Positions 54,519 to 62,344 are shown, counted from the first letter of the stretch. The stretch: DNA of 64,000 nt from Albibacterium sp035514885 (GCF_035514885.1 NZ_DATJCH010000012.1:558001-622000), one strand, 5' to 3'. The notes: a model not told the origin generated them from the sequence alone. A program made the numbers and translations.

Positions 54519-54555
54519 CAAATATATAATTTTATATAATATATAAGAATCTTAT
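54519..54555 (-). promoter_or_regulatory. PadR promoter and candidate autoregulatory operator
   Basis: On the minus strand TATATTTG (54526-54519) fits the -7 box and ends only 3 nt before the ATG at 54515, so the mRNA may be nearly leaderless. ATAAGA-A-TCTTAT, a palindrome of 13 bp (54543-54555), lies where the -33 region should be, a good place for repression. Confidence 0.45.
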
Positions 54556-54740
54556 GTATATAGATAAAATGATACGATAGATTTAATTCCTAATTCGAAA
54601 AGGAATGGCAGGTCAAAAACACTTAAGAGTTTAGAAGATACTTAATACGCTTGAATTAATACCTCAGCAGGAATATGTAGTTTTTCTGTGAGCTTATACA
54701 AAAATGTTACCATATTGGTTACGCTATAACTTAAATAAAC

Positions 54741-54785
54741 GTTAAGATAAATGGAACACAAAATTCACAATCCATTTATCTTAAC
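54741..54785. repeat. Perfect 15-bp inverted repeat
   Basis: GTTAAGATAAATGGA (54741-54755) and TCCATTTATCTTAAC (54771-54785) are exact reverse complements around a 15-nt loop. It lies about 100 bp after the methyltransferase gene in a 367-bp gene-free stretch (54516-54882). No T run follows on either strand, so simple termination is not clear. The rest of the gap shows no gene. Confidence 0.65.
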
Positions 54786-54882
54786 ATCCAGCCTTAAACA
54801 TCCTATTTCTTAATGCGAATAGCAACATATATTGCAAATAACAATAAATCTTAGCAATGAACTATGCATTTAAATCAGCCCT

Positions 54883-55431
54883 TTAATTAATAACCCCTCC
54901 TTCAGGAACCGTCCAGAAGTAAATCGTAGAGCCATCAACAGTTTGCGTCTTTTCAGGCTTCCAATCTCCCATTGTAAAAGCGTGAGATACAATTCTGGTA
55001 CCTGGTTTAAGTGCCAAAATTTTCGGACGCAATTTCATGTTCACATCAGGTAAAAGATACAAGGTAATCACAGAAGCTCCGCTTAAATCCGTATCAAACA
55101 GATTGGCATTTAAAAACTCTACTTTATCACTTACCCCGGCACTTTTAGCATTGGCATTCGCCTCTGCAATTCTTTGAGGATCAATATCGTATCCCTTTCC
55201 CGTTGCGCCATAATCTTTAGCAGCCGTAACAACAATCCTTCCATCACCACATCCTAAATCATACAATACATCACCAGCTTTTACATCAGCCATTTTCAGC
55301 ATAGCATCAACAACTGCCTGTCTCGTTGGCACATATGGAACATCTAATGCCGGGCGGTCTTGTGCATTAGTAAGGGTAACAGTGCATACTAATAAAAGTA
55401 GGGCCCCAATTAATTTTTTTACAGATTTCAT
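54883..55431 (-). CDS. Exported class I SAM-dependent methyltransferase-like protein
   Basis: The 182-residue protein begins with a convincing signal peptide (SVKKLIGALLLLVCTVTLTNAQ) and continues into a class I methyltransferase fold: DVPYVPTRQAVVDAML, motif I VLYDLGCGDGRIVVTAA near residue 56, a YDIDPQRI acidic motif and a VITLYLLPDVN segment. Proteins of this make-up are widespread. SAM is not known in the periplasm, so either the signal keeps it at the membrane or its function is unusual. Target unknown. It follows the APC transporter gene by 45 bp on the same strand. Confidence 0.85.
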   Translation of the reverse strand: MKSVKKLIGALLLLVCTVTLTNAQDRPALDVPYVPTRQAVVDAMLKMADVKAGDVLYDLGCGDGRIVVTAAKDYGATGKGYDIDPQRIAEANANAKSAGVSDKVEFLNANLFDTDLSGASVITLYLLPDVNMKLRPKILALKPGTRIVSHAFTMGDWKPEKTQTVDGSTIYFWTVPEGGVIN

Positions 55432-55476
55432 CTCATTTAATTTAAAGGTTAAAAAATATATGAATTATAATTATAT

Positions 55477-56862
55477 CTAAACTTCCATTTCATCAATCTG
55501 ATATTCCTCATTCTTAAATCTTCTCTTCTCTATTCTTTGGAATATTGTAAGAAGCAGTGCCCCAACAAATAATACAATCACACCAACCAGTGCGCCAATA
55601 CCTGTATACATCAAACTTGAACACAAAAGATAAGCACTTGTTAAACAGAAAATAATAGGTGTGATCGGATATAGTGGAACACGAAAAGCTCTGTGTGCAT
55701 CAGGCTCTTTTTTACGTAATATAAATAATGCAATGCCCACTAATAGGAAGAAAAACCAAAAAACAGGTGCAGTATATTCAATAATAGTTTCAAATCCGCT
55801 ACGTGTAAACAAACCTAAACTTATTAATATCAAAGAGATCAACCCTTGCACCAGAAAAGCGTTCACCGGCCCCGATGTTTGACTATTCCATTTTCCAAGA
55901 AAAGATAGTACCTTAAAATCCTTACCCAATGCATAATTTGTTCTGGCTCCTGTAAAGATCGTTGCATTTGCAGATGTCAGTGCAGAAATTGCTACAATAA
56001 TCCCGATAAGCCAAACACCGGTTTCTCCCCAAACAATCCTCATAAGGTCTACTGCTACCGCATCAGATTGAGCAATGCTGCTGTGTCCCAATGCCCTCAG
56101 AAATCCTATATTAATTAATAGGTAGGCTGCCGTAATGATCAATATACTGATAACCAATACCCGAACCATCTTTTTCTTCCCAGCTTTCAATTCAGCAGAT
56201 ATATACGCTGCCTCATTCCATCCACCGAATGTTAGAAGAACAAACACCATCGCCAAACCTAAAAAGTTGCCAGAAGTTGTGGGTGGTTCTATTACAGCAG
56301 ATGTTGGTTCAACAAATTCGGGTGCAAAGATCAACCCTGCTGCAGCAATCAATAAAACACCAGCCACCTCAGTCACTGTAAATAACTTTTGCGTACCAGT
56401 CCCCAGCCTGATTCCCATAATATTAATGGCAGTAAGAATTACGACTATAAGTGCCGCATATATGACAGAAGAGAACTCTCCGAGATTGTATATCTGGCTA
56501 AAATAATCTCCGAAAATATAAGCTAGTAAGGCGATTGATCCAGTTTGAATAACACTCATTCTGGCCCAGGCAAAAAGAAAAGCGAGCTTTTTTCCATAAG
56601 CCCTGCCAATAAAGTGATAATCTCCACCGGCATTGGGAAATGCAGTGGTCAGTTCGGCATAACAAAGAGCACCAATTAAAGATACTCCGCCACCCAGTAT
56701 CCAGGCAAATAAAAACAATGAATCAGAATCTGTATTGGCTGCAACTAAAGAAGGAGTCCTAAAAATCCCCGCACCAATTACAATTCCTACAATAATTGCA
56801 ACGGCATCAGTAACGCTTAGCTGGTGTTTAGGTGCCACGTTTTGAGTGGTATCTTTTTCCAT
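55477..56862 (-). CDS. APC superfamily amino acid transporter
   Basis: A 461-residue transporter with twelve membrane helices. The N-terminal unwound helix motif IVGIVIGAGIFRTPS and the second-helix SLIGALCYAELTTAFPNAGGDY are APC hallmarks. It probably imports or exchanges a neutral amino acid with protons or cations. The gene-free stretch beyond it (56863-57210) holds a pyrimidine-rich tract and a -7 box for the next gene on the other strand. Confidence 0.9.
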   Translation of the reverse strand: MEKDTTQNVAPKHQLSVTDAVAIIVGIVIGAGIFRTPSLVAANTDSDSLFLFAWILGGGVSLIGALCYAELTTAFPNAGGDYHFIGRAYGKKLAFLFAWARMSVIQTGSIALLAYIFGDYFSQIYNLGEFSSVIYAALIVVILTAINIMGIRLGTGTQKLFTVTEVAGVLLIAAAGLIFAPEFVEPTSAVIEPPTTSGNFLGLAMVFVLLTFGGWNEAAYISAELKAGKKKMVRVLVISILIITAAYLLINIGFLRALGHSSIAQSDAVAVDLMRIVWGETGVWLIGIIVAISALTSANATIFTGARTNYALGKDFKVLSFLGKWNSQTSGPVNAFLVQGLISLILISLGLFTRSGFETIIEYTAPVFWFFFLLVGIALFILRKKEPDAHRAFRVPLYPITPIIFCLTSAYLLCSSLMYTGIGALVGVIVLFVGALLLTIFQRIEKRRFKNEEYQIDEMEV

Positions 56863-57134
56863 AATTTAGTCATATATAATTAGTATTTAAGTGTTTAACT
56901 TTTGTTCTACTAAAAATACCTATTAACAACCAAATAGTTTGATACGTAGGATTATTGTTACAATTATACGGATGTTAGAAGCACAGCTATCGTTCCCCCT
57001 CTCCTAACCCTCTACTCTTACCCAATCACCAGCACTTCTTAACTCTCCAGCGAATTCATCTTTATTCTTACCAACCAAATACAAACAAGGCTAATCAATA
57101 TTCTCAAAAAATAGCCAGGCGCAATAGCCTACGA

Positions 57135-57142
57135 TATGTTTG
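57135..57142 (+). promoter_or_regulatory. Candidate -7 element of the DUF6266 gene
   Basis: TATGTTTG fits TAnnTTTG and lies 68 bp before the ATG at 57211. A matching TTTG box upstream is not evident. A pyrimidine-rich tract lies about 90 bp further upstream. Confidence 0.35.
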
Positions 57143-57210
57143 TTCCCAATGATTGCAAACCGGTTGCTCATTCAATTAACAAATTCATTCACATTTTAAA
57201 TCTTAAAAAA

Positions 57211-57840
57211 ATGGCAATTTATGCAAAAGGACCCTTAGGTTCATTCTCAGGAAAACTTGGAAACATCGTAGGATCAAACTGGCGCTCTATCGACTACTTA
57301 AGATCCTTACCACGACCGTCAAAGAAGGCGGCAACAGAAAAACAACTCGCACAACGTTCCAAGTTTGCACTAACAATTGATTTCCTCAGTCCCTTACGAA
57401 GCTTTATCGATATGGGTTACAACGATTCAAACCAGCAAAAGATGACAGCCTTTAACCAGGCAACCAAACATTTGCTACCAAGAATTGAAGGCCAATACCC
57501 GGATTTCATAATCCCTTATGACGAGGTAATCCTTTCAAAAGGTTCATTAAAAGGCATCACAACACAGGCGGAAATCAACCTCGATGGAGATCTGCAAATC
57601 AGCTGGGACCCATCCATCAACCCCTTATCTTCTGAAGCCGATGATCTGGTTTATATCATCATGTATAATGAAACAAACAAAGATTACTTCCTGTATCAAA
57701 ACGCGACTCGCGGAGCAGGTGAAGATATCATAAACACCGAGTTCATGGGTCAGGGAGAGCTTCACATCTGGGCTACAGCAATGTCTAGTGATGGCTCAAA
57801 ACGTTCAGAAAGCAAGTATTACGGATCGGTTACGCTCTAG
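57211..57840 (+). CDS. DUF6266 family protein
   Basis: A 209-residue protein that I match to DUF6266, a Bacteroidota family of unknown function. The N-terminal AIYAKGPLGSFSGKLGNIVG and YLRSLPRPSKKAATEKQLAQ segments are its most typical parts. The C-terminal half looks like a beta-sandwich (residues 110-209). No signal peptide or membrane helix. The ATG at 57211 gives the family start; an ATG at 57136 would add 25 residues but starts within the -7 box. A strong terminator follows. Family members are often present in several copies in one genome. Confidence 0.75.
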   Translation: MAIYAKGPLGSFSGKLGNIVGSNWRSIDYLRSLPRPSKKAATEKQLAQRSKFALTIDFLSPLRSFIDMGYNDSNQQKMTAFNQATKHLLPRIEGQYPDFIIPYDEVILSKGSLKGITTQAEINLDGDLQISWDPSINPLSSEADDLVYIIMYNETNKDYFLYQNATRGAGEDIINTEFMGQGELHIWATAMSSDGSKRSESKYYGSVTL

Positions 57841-57857
57841 TAACACCCTTGCATCAT

Positions 57858-57891
57858 AAGGAGGCCCTCGCAAGAGGCCCTCCTTTTTTTT
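57858..57891 (+). terminator. Strong intrinsic terminator after the DUF6266 gene
   Basis: AAGGAGGCCCTC pairs with GAGGCCCTCCTT with one C-C mismatch, closed by a GCAA tetraloop and followed by eight T. It is the strongest classical terminator in the window. It stands between the DUF6266 gene and the lysis-like genes, which may thus need read-through or their own promoter. Confidence 0.85.
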
Positions 57892-57920
57892 CCATTCACT
57901 CACCACTAAATTCCATCATC

Positions 57921-58295
57921 ATGAATCAGATTCAAACAGTTTTCGACCAGTTCAACTACTTCTTCCATCAGCACAAACTAGGTTTAATGCTGATATTATC
58001 CATCCTTATATTCATTTTCTTTGGCGATACCATCCGCTGGATAGACATCACCGCAGCTCCCATTGATCTGGGCGTACTGGCCGTCATCCCCCTATCCGCC
58101 ATCACCGTTATCTCCTTTATGATCTTAACCGGATGGATGATCTCCTGGCAATGGCCCGTATTAAGCGAATACCAACACGAATTCTTAGAAAAAACCTTTA
58201 AATCCCTACTATCATGGCAAAAAGCATTGATCTACTTCTCCTTTTATTTAGCAGTTTTCTATGCCTTCATATTAGCAACAGCAGCCTTTATGTAA
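57921..58295 (+). CDS. Small membrane protein, holin-like
   Basis: The 124-residue protein has three predicted membrane helices (about residues 22-39, 52-76 and 100-122) and a short acidic/amphipathic stretch between the second and third. No named family was recognised. Size, topology and the directly following peptidoglycan hydrolase resemble a class I holin. The start ATG at 57921 is chosen over one at 57849, which lies over the terminator. The final 82 bp also encode the signal segment of the hydrolase in another frame. Role is inferred from context. Confidence 0.65.
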   Translation: MNQIQTVFDQFNYFFHQHKLGLMLILSILIFIFFGDTIRWIDITAAPIDLGVLAVIPLSAITVISFMILTGWMISWQWPVLSEYQHEFLEKTFKSLLSWQKALIYFSFYLAVFYAFILATAAFM

Positions 58296-58816
58296 ACTTG
58301 GCAGCAGAAAACAAAGCAACACTACAAGAACAAACAACCTTAAAGCGGGCGCAAATCCGCAAAATCTATACACAGGAAATCGGCGTACGCGAAAAAACCA
58401 ATAAAAACGATGGCGAACGCGTTGCCGAATACCTAAAATACACCCAGTTAAACGAAGGCTATGCCTGGTGCGCAGCCTTCGTTTCCTGGTCATTCGGCCA
58501 GGCAGGGCTACCAGAACCCCGAACGGCATGGTCTCCTTCACTATTCCCTAATAAGCGAATCATCTGGCAAAAGAATCAAAACAACTCCAACAGAAGCCTT
58601 AAAAAGCCCCAGCAGGGCGATGTCTTTGGAATCTATTACAGCAATTTAAAACGCATTGCTCATGCCGGATTCGTAGATCAATGGGATGATAAATACGTAA
58701 TCACTGTTGAAGGAAATACCAACGACACAGGCAGCCGCGAAGGCGATGGCGTTTATCGCAAAAGAAGGCCTGTCAGCAGCATCTATCAAGTATCCGACTG
58801 GATCACCAAACCCTAG
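58214..58816 (+). CDS. CHAP-type peptidoglycan hydrolase, endolysin-like
   Basis: The 200-residue protein has a hydrophobic N-terminus (about residues 5-20, DLLLLLFSSFLCLHI) and a CHAP-like cysteine amidase domain from about residue 50. The catalytic Cys86 lies in YAWCAAFVSW, His150 in RIAHAGFV and a Glu/Asn in TVEGNTN near residue 166. Many prophage-borne relatives exist. The ATG at 58214 lies inside the upstream membrane protein gene. A TTG at 58298, just after that gene, would remove the signal segment and give a cytoplasmic enzyme that depends on a holin. Which is used cannot be settled here. Confidence 0.82.
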   Translation: MAKSIDLLLLLFSSFLCLHISNSSLYVNLAAENKATLQEQTTLKRAQIRKIYTQEIGVREKTNKNDGERVAEYLKYTQLNEGYAWCAAFVSWSFGQAGLPEPRTAWSPSLFPNKRIIWQKNQNNSNRSLKKPQQGDVFGIYYSNLKRIAHAGFVDQWDDKYVITVEGNTNDTGSREGDGVYRKRRPVSSIYQVSDWITKP

Positions 58817-58821
58817 AAATC

Positions 58822-59322
58822 ATGAAAAAATCTTATTTAGCAATCTTAATCTACTGCAGCTTCCTGATAAGCTGCAGTACAATCAGCAAGCAGCGCTCAG
58901 CCCAAAAATCCACAAACAATAGCGAGAGTCAATTCATAGAAACCAGCCAGCATCAGCTCGATAGCCAGGCAAGCCAGTGGCTCCAAAGCTGGTTGCAACA
59001 GCTGCAATTCAGCACAACCCTTATCCATTCCGATTCAACAATCAGCTACCTGCCAAACGGTGGCTTCCAACTCAGCCGAGGCAGCATCATCCTTACAGAA
59101 TCATCGCAGCAGTCAAGCTTCAATCAAGAAAGCAAATCGAGCGAAAAGCAAGAAGGCCGCTATCTCAATCAACAAAGTACCAGCAGCCAAAAAGAACAAC
59201 AAAGCAATAAGCAAAGCGAGAAAGAACGTCTACCCGCTATCCCACCTTTTTGGCTTGCCATATTCGGTATCCTGGCCCTACTATCTCCACTCCTTTTAGC
59301 TCGTTTAAACAAAAGGCACTAA
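58822..59322 (+). CDS. Lipoprotein with C-terminal membrane anchor, unimolecular-spanin-like
   Basis: A 166-residue protein begins with a lipoprotein signal (KSYLAILIYCSFLISC, lipobox Cys near residue 18), continues with a long Ser/Gln/Lys-rich hydrophilic region without domains, and ends with one membrane helix (about residues 143-161) and a basic tail. A lipid-anchored N-terminus with a C-terminal inner membrane helix is the u-spanin design, which joins outer and inner membrane during phage lysis. The gene follows the hydrolase gene by 5 bp. The family is unknown to me and the role is inferred from topology and place. Confidence 0.65.
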   Translation: MKKSYLAILIYCSFLISCSTISKQRSAQKSTNNSESQFIETSQHQLDSQASQWLQSWLQQLQFSTTLIHSDSTISYLPNGGFQLSRGSIILTESSQQSSFNQESKSSEKQEGRYLNQQSTSSQKEQQSNKQSEKERLPAIPPFWLAIFGILALLSPLLLARLNKRH

Positions 59323-59335
59323 AAAAGACACTTTT

Positions 59336-59353
59336 ATATTCGTAAGTGAATAT
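59336..59353. repeat. 6-bp inverted repeat after the spanin-like gene
   Basis: ATATTC and GAATAT lie 6 bp apart, 13 bp beyond the stop codon. Together with the preceding A run it may be a weak terminator. The rest of the 124-bp gap to the HTH gene shows no gene. Confidence 0.35.
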
Positions 59354-59446
59354 GCTCCTTTGCTGGCACAGAGGTACATAGCTATGGTCAAATCTGTGTA
59401 AAAGTATCCCACTTAAATTGTTTAACGTATAATTAAATTTTATATT

Positions 59447-59776
59447 ATGAAAAATGCAAATTTCACTGATGAATTATCTATGCTTGTAAAGGTTCTTAAC
59501 AAAGTACATCAAACTAACGAACAGATTATTAAATCTATTCTAGAAATTAAGGCACAAGAAACTGCACCAGTTTCCGTATTGCATGACCTTATTTTCATTG
59601 AAGAATTATCCGAAAAACTACGTATCAGTACCAGTACCATTTATCGCTATGTAAGCGAAGGTATTATACCGTGTAGCAGAATCGGTAACCGGCATGTATT
59701 CTTTGAAAGCGATATTAAACGCTTTCTGAAAGAAAACTACAGAAGTAATCAAATAAAAAATAATAAACAACCATGA
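59447..59776 (+). CDS. Excisionase-like helix-turn-helix protein
   Basis: The 109-residue protein has an N-terminal helix region and a MerR-like/excisionase DNA-binding domain (about residues 45-98) with EELSEKLRISTSTIYRYVSE and GNRHVFFESDIKRFL. Proteins of this type are common on mobile elements of Bacteroidota, where they act in excision or replication control. It overlaps the next gene by 4 bp (ATGA). Confidence 0.82.
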   Translation: MKNANFTDELSMLVKVLNKVHQTNEQIIKSILEIKAQETAPVSVLHDLIFIEELSEKLRISTSTIYRYVSEGIIPCSRIGNRHVFFESDIKRFLKENYRSNQIKNNKQP

Positions 59777-60630
59777 AGAAAGGAATCTACCTGTTCTCAC
59801 AGTATTCTTACCACAAAGGTGTGGAGGAAACGGGACTCTTAGAGGACGCAGAAAAAGTGTTGCAAACAATGGCAACCAAACAGCAATTGTTAAACCTATA
59901 TAAAGAGGCGAAGTTAGATCCTGATTTAGTCAGGATCCTTCGCCTTTATTTTAACCTGGCCAATGAACGGACGCCTGATGAAAGTCCGTCGCCAGAAGGA
60001 TTAGAATACCTCACCACACTTTGTCTCGAGATATACCATCTTTTAACCAGCAGTAGCGAGAAAGTAGACGAACTCCTGTTATTCAGGATCTTTGTTCGTT
60101 TAAACTTCAACAAAGATCAAATTATAGACTATTACACCAACAAGCTTGATAAGCTGATAGAAGACCTACCCAAGAATCGAGATCTAATAGAAGGCTATTT
60201 AATAGAATGCGATTACCCCGCTAAAAAGAACACCGCCTTTACAAGCAAAAACCACAGCCTCGGCAGAGAGATAAAAGGCCATCTCGAAGTAGCCATGAAC
60301 CAGCACGATAGAAAGCTCAGCGATTATAACACCTACCCTCCAGCCGGGCTTTTCAGAACCAATGTAAGCCTTGCATTAACTATGTATTTCTTTAAACTGC
60401 TAATTAATGTCGGAATCTTTGAAATAATCGGTTCTCATACAGATTTTTGGAAAGCGCTTAGTAAGCTTATGAGAGGAAAGAATGGAAAAAGATATGATCA
60501 CAAAGTTATAAAAGCCAAATTTTCAAGTAAAGATGTCAAAGATATGGAGAAAGCCACTACCTACACTAATTTAATAACTACTCAAATAACATTCGATACC
60601 GATGTATCCAATAAGGGAAGAATAAAGTAA
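59773..60630 (+). CDS. Uncharacterised protein paired with the HTH gene
   Basis: A 285-residue soluble protein that I cannot place in a named family. It is predicted helical. The C-terminal region (NVSLALTMYFFKLLINVGIF followed by a basic KLMRGKNGKR stretch) loosely resembles the C-terminal part of Bacteroidota mobile-element regulators such as RteC, but the match is too weak to name. Translation is coupled to the HTH gene by a 4-bp overlap, so the two probably act together. A hairpin pair follows. Confidence 0.55.
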   Translation: MKKGIYLFSQYSYHKGVEETGLLEDAEKVLQTMATKQQLLNLYKEAKLDPDLVRILRLYFNLANERTPDESPSPEGLEYLTTLCLEIYHLLTSSSEKVDELLLFRIFVRLNFNKDQIIDYYTNKLDKLIEDLPKNRDLIEGYLIECDYPAKKNTAFTSKNHSLGREIKGHLEVAMNQHDRKLSDYNTYPPAGLFRTNVSLALTMYFFKLLINVGIFEIIGSHTDFWKALSKLMRGKNGKRYDHKVIKAKFSSKDVKDMEKATTYTNLITTQITFDTDVSNKGRIK

Positions 60631-60638
60631 TCTAATAG

Positions 60639-60675
60639 ATGTAGAAAATCACCCAAAATGGGTGATTTTCTACAT
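60639..60675. repeat. Perfect 17-bp hairpin after the HTH gene pair
   Basis: Two 17-nt arms that pair fully, with a 3-nt AAA loop, start 9 bp after the stop codon. The stem core is AAAATCACCC/GGGTGATTTT. It may be a terminator, with its T-rich arm serving as the tail, or a recombination site. Confidence 0.7.
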
Positions 60676-60676
60676 A

Positions 60677-60704
60677 CTCTATAGCAAGTATTAATGCTAT
60701 AGAG
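60677..60704. repeat. Perfect 10-bp hairpin directly after the first
   Basis: CTCTATAGCA and TGCTATAGAG pair perfectly around an 8-nt loop, only 1 bp beyond the 17-bp hairpin. The sequences of the two hairpins are not related. Confidence 0.65.
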
Positions 60705-60765
60705 AATTTATGAACTGTAAGTAGTATTTTAGCAGCTTTGATAGCCTATCACCAATTTATTAAAA

Positions 60766-62301
60766 ATGATACGATCCTTGTTTACAGTTCTAGTTATTAC
60801 CCTCTGCTTTCATTTACACACTTTCGCGCAAGACTCCCTCTTCCATTATGAAGTAGAAGCTCAAACAAGTGCTACTAGTAATGGCGTTGTTCCATTCTGG
60901 ATGCGATCAAACCAATTTGGTTCCATACCTACAGCTGGTGTCTCGGGGAGCTTACTTGCCAGAGCCTCTAAAACCTACGATACAACAAGAAGCGATAATT
61001 GGTATGGCAAAGAAAAACTAATTGACTGGGGGGCAGGATTTGAAGGCAGAACCAACCTCGGAAAAGAATCAAACCTATCTTTGATAGAAGGCTATGGTAA
61101 AATGCGAGTGGCCATCTTTCAACTTAAAGCAGGAAGAACAAAAGATGTAATGGGACTTAATGGCGATAGCTCCCTTACTTCCGGGAATTTTGCAGTATCC
61201 AGCAATGCATTAGGAATTCCGAAGGTTGAAATTTCTATACCTCAATATTATACATTACCTATCTGGGATGGCTTGATAGCCATTAAAGGTAATTTTTCGC
61301 ATGGTTGGGCTGGAAAATTTACTGTACCAACTAAAGGATTAACAAACCCCGATATCCTAGGAGATCATATTATATATCCAACTACCTATTTCCATCAAAA
61401 ATCCCTATACGGTCGAATTGGTAGAGATGATTGGAAATTAAAATTACACGGAGGCTTTAATCATCATGCGATGTGGGGAAGTGAACGAGATGTTTATGGT
61501 GATCATTTTAGTCTTTCAAATCTTCAAACTTTCTTCTATATCGTAACTGGTAAAGTTTATGGGAATAATATTATTGGGCAATCTAAAATAGGAAATCAAA
61601 TAGGTTCTATTGATGTAGGCATTGAATATGATTTTGAGAGTACAAACCTTCTAATTTATAGACAGAATTTCTACGATGTTGGTGCACTCTCGAAATTAGC
61701 TAATATCCGTGATGGCCTAAATGGTATTCGCTTAGAAAATAAAAGATTCAAATATTCAAATGAGAGGTCTTTTCAATGGAAAACTATTCTTTTTGAGTTT
61801 CTTTATACTAAGAACCAAGCAGGTGAACTATGGTCTAAATATACCAAATCTGGCGATGAAGATTATTATAATAATTATTATTATTATGAAGGATGGTCTT
61901 ATAATGAAAAAGGTATAGGAACACCTCTTATTACAACTCAATTTGAAGCAAAAGAAGGACTTGTTAGCAATCCAGGTCAATACTTTATCAATAATAGACT
62001 TTATGCTTTTCACATCGGTTTTTCAGGTTCTGTGAAAGACTGGAATTTTATTTCTAAAACAGTGTATTCTAGAAATTTTGGAACGTATGGAACCAGTTCT
62101 ATCGGTGGATCTCAAGGAGAGATAAGATATCCCCCAGTATATGGAATCTTTAAAACTGTAAATCAATTTTCAGGATACTTGGAGTTACAAAAAGAAATAA
62201 AAAAGGAATTTACTGTTGGAATAGTTGGAGCAATAGATCAAGGGCAGTTATTAGACAATTCTATAGGCTTACAATTGCGCTTAATTAAACGCTTCAAATA
62301 A
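60766..62301 (+). CDS. Capsule assembly Wzi family outer membrane protein
   Basis: A 511-residue protein with a signal peptide (SLFTVLVITLCFHLHTFA) followed by the Bacteroidota Wzi pattern HYEVEAQTSATSNGVVPFWM and SNQFGSIPTAGV, and long alternating strands that suggest a beta barrel. Wzi-like proteins anchor or guide capsular polysaccharide at the cell surface. It is convergent with the wecB gene of the polysaccharide locus. Confidence 0.88.
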   Translation: MIRSLFTVLVITLCFHLHTFAQDSLFHYEVEAQTSATSNGVVPFWMRSNQFGSIPTAGVSGSLLARASKTYDTTRSDNWYGKEKLIDWGAGFEGRTNLGKESNLSLIEGYGKMRVAIFQLKAGRTKDVMGLNGDSSLTSGNFAVSSNALGIPKVEISIPQYYTLPIWDGLIAIKGNFSHGWAGKFTVPTKGLTNPDILGDHIIYPTTYFHQKSLYGRIGRDDWKLKLHGGFNHHAMWGSERDVYGDHFSLSNLQTFFYIVTGKVYGNNIIGQSKIGNQIGSIDVGIEYDFESTNLLIYRQNFYDVGALSKLANIRDGLNGIRLENKRFKYSNERSFQWKTILFEFLYTKNQAGELWSKYTKSGDEDYYNNYYYYEGWSYNEKGIGTPLITTQFEAKEGLVSNPGQYFINNRLYAFHIGFSGSVKDWNFISKTVYSRNFGTYGTSSIGGSQGEIRYPPVYGIFKTVNQFSGYLELQKEIKKEFTVGIVGAIDQGQLLDNSIGLQLRLIKRFK

Positions 62302-62317
62302 ATTGAAAGTAGTCTAA

Positions 62318-62344
62318 ACAAAAAAAAGATAGCTTATGCTATCT
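62318..62344 (-). terminator. Intrinsic terminator of the wecB operon
   Basis: On the minus strand AGATAGC, a 4-nt loop, GCTATCT and then a run of T lie over and after the wecB stop codon (62334-62336). Confidence 0.75.

Noticed and set aside
57211..60704. Complete prophage
   Set aside because: No capsid, tail, portal, terminase or integrase gene is found between the APC transporter and the Wzi gene.
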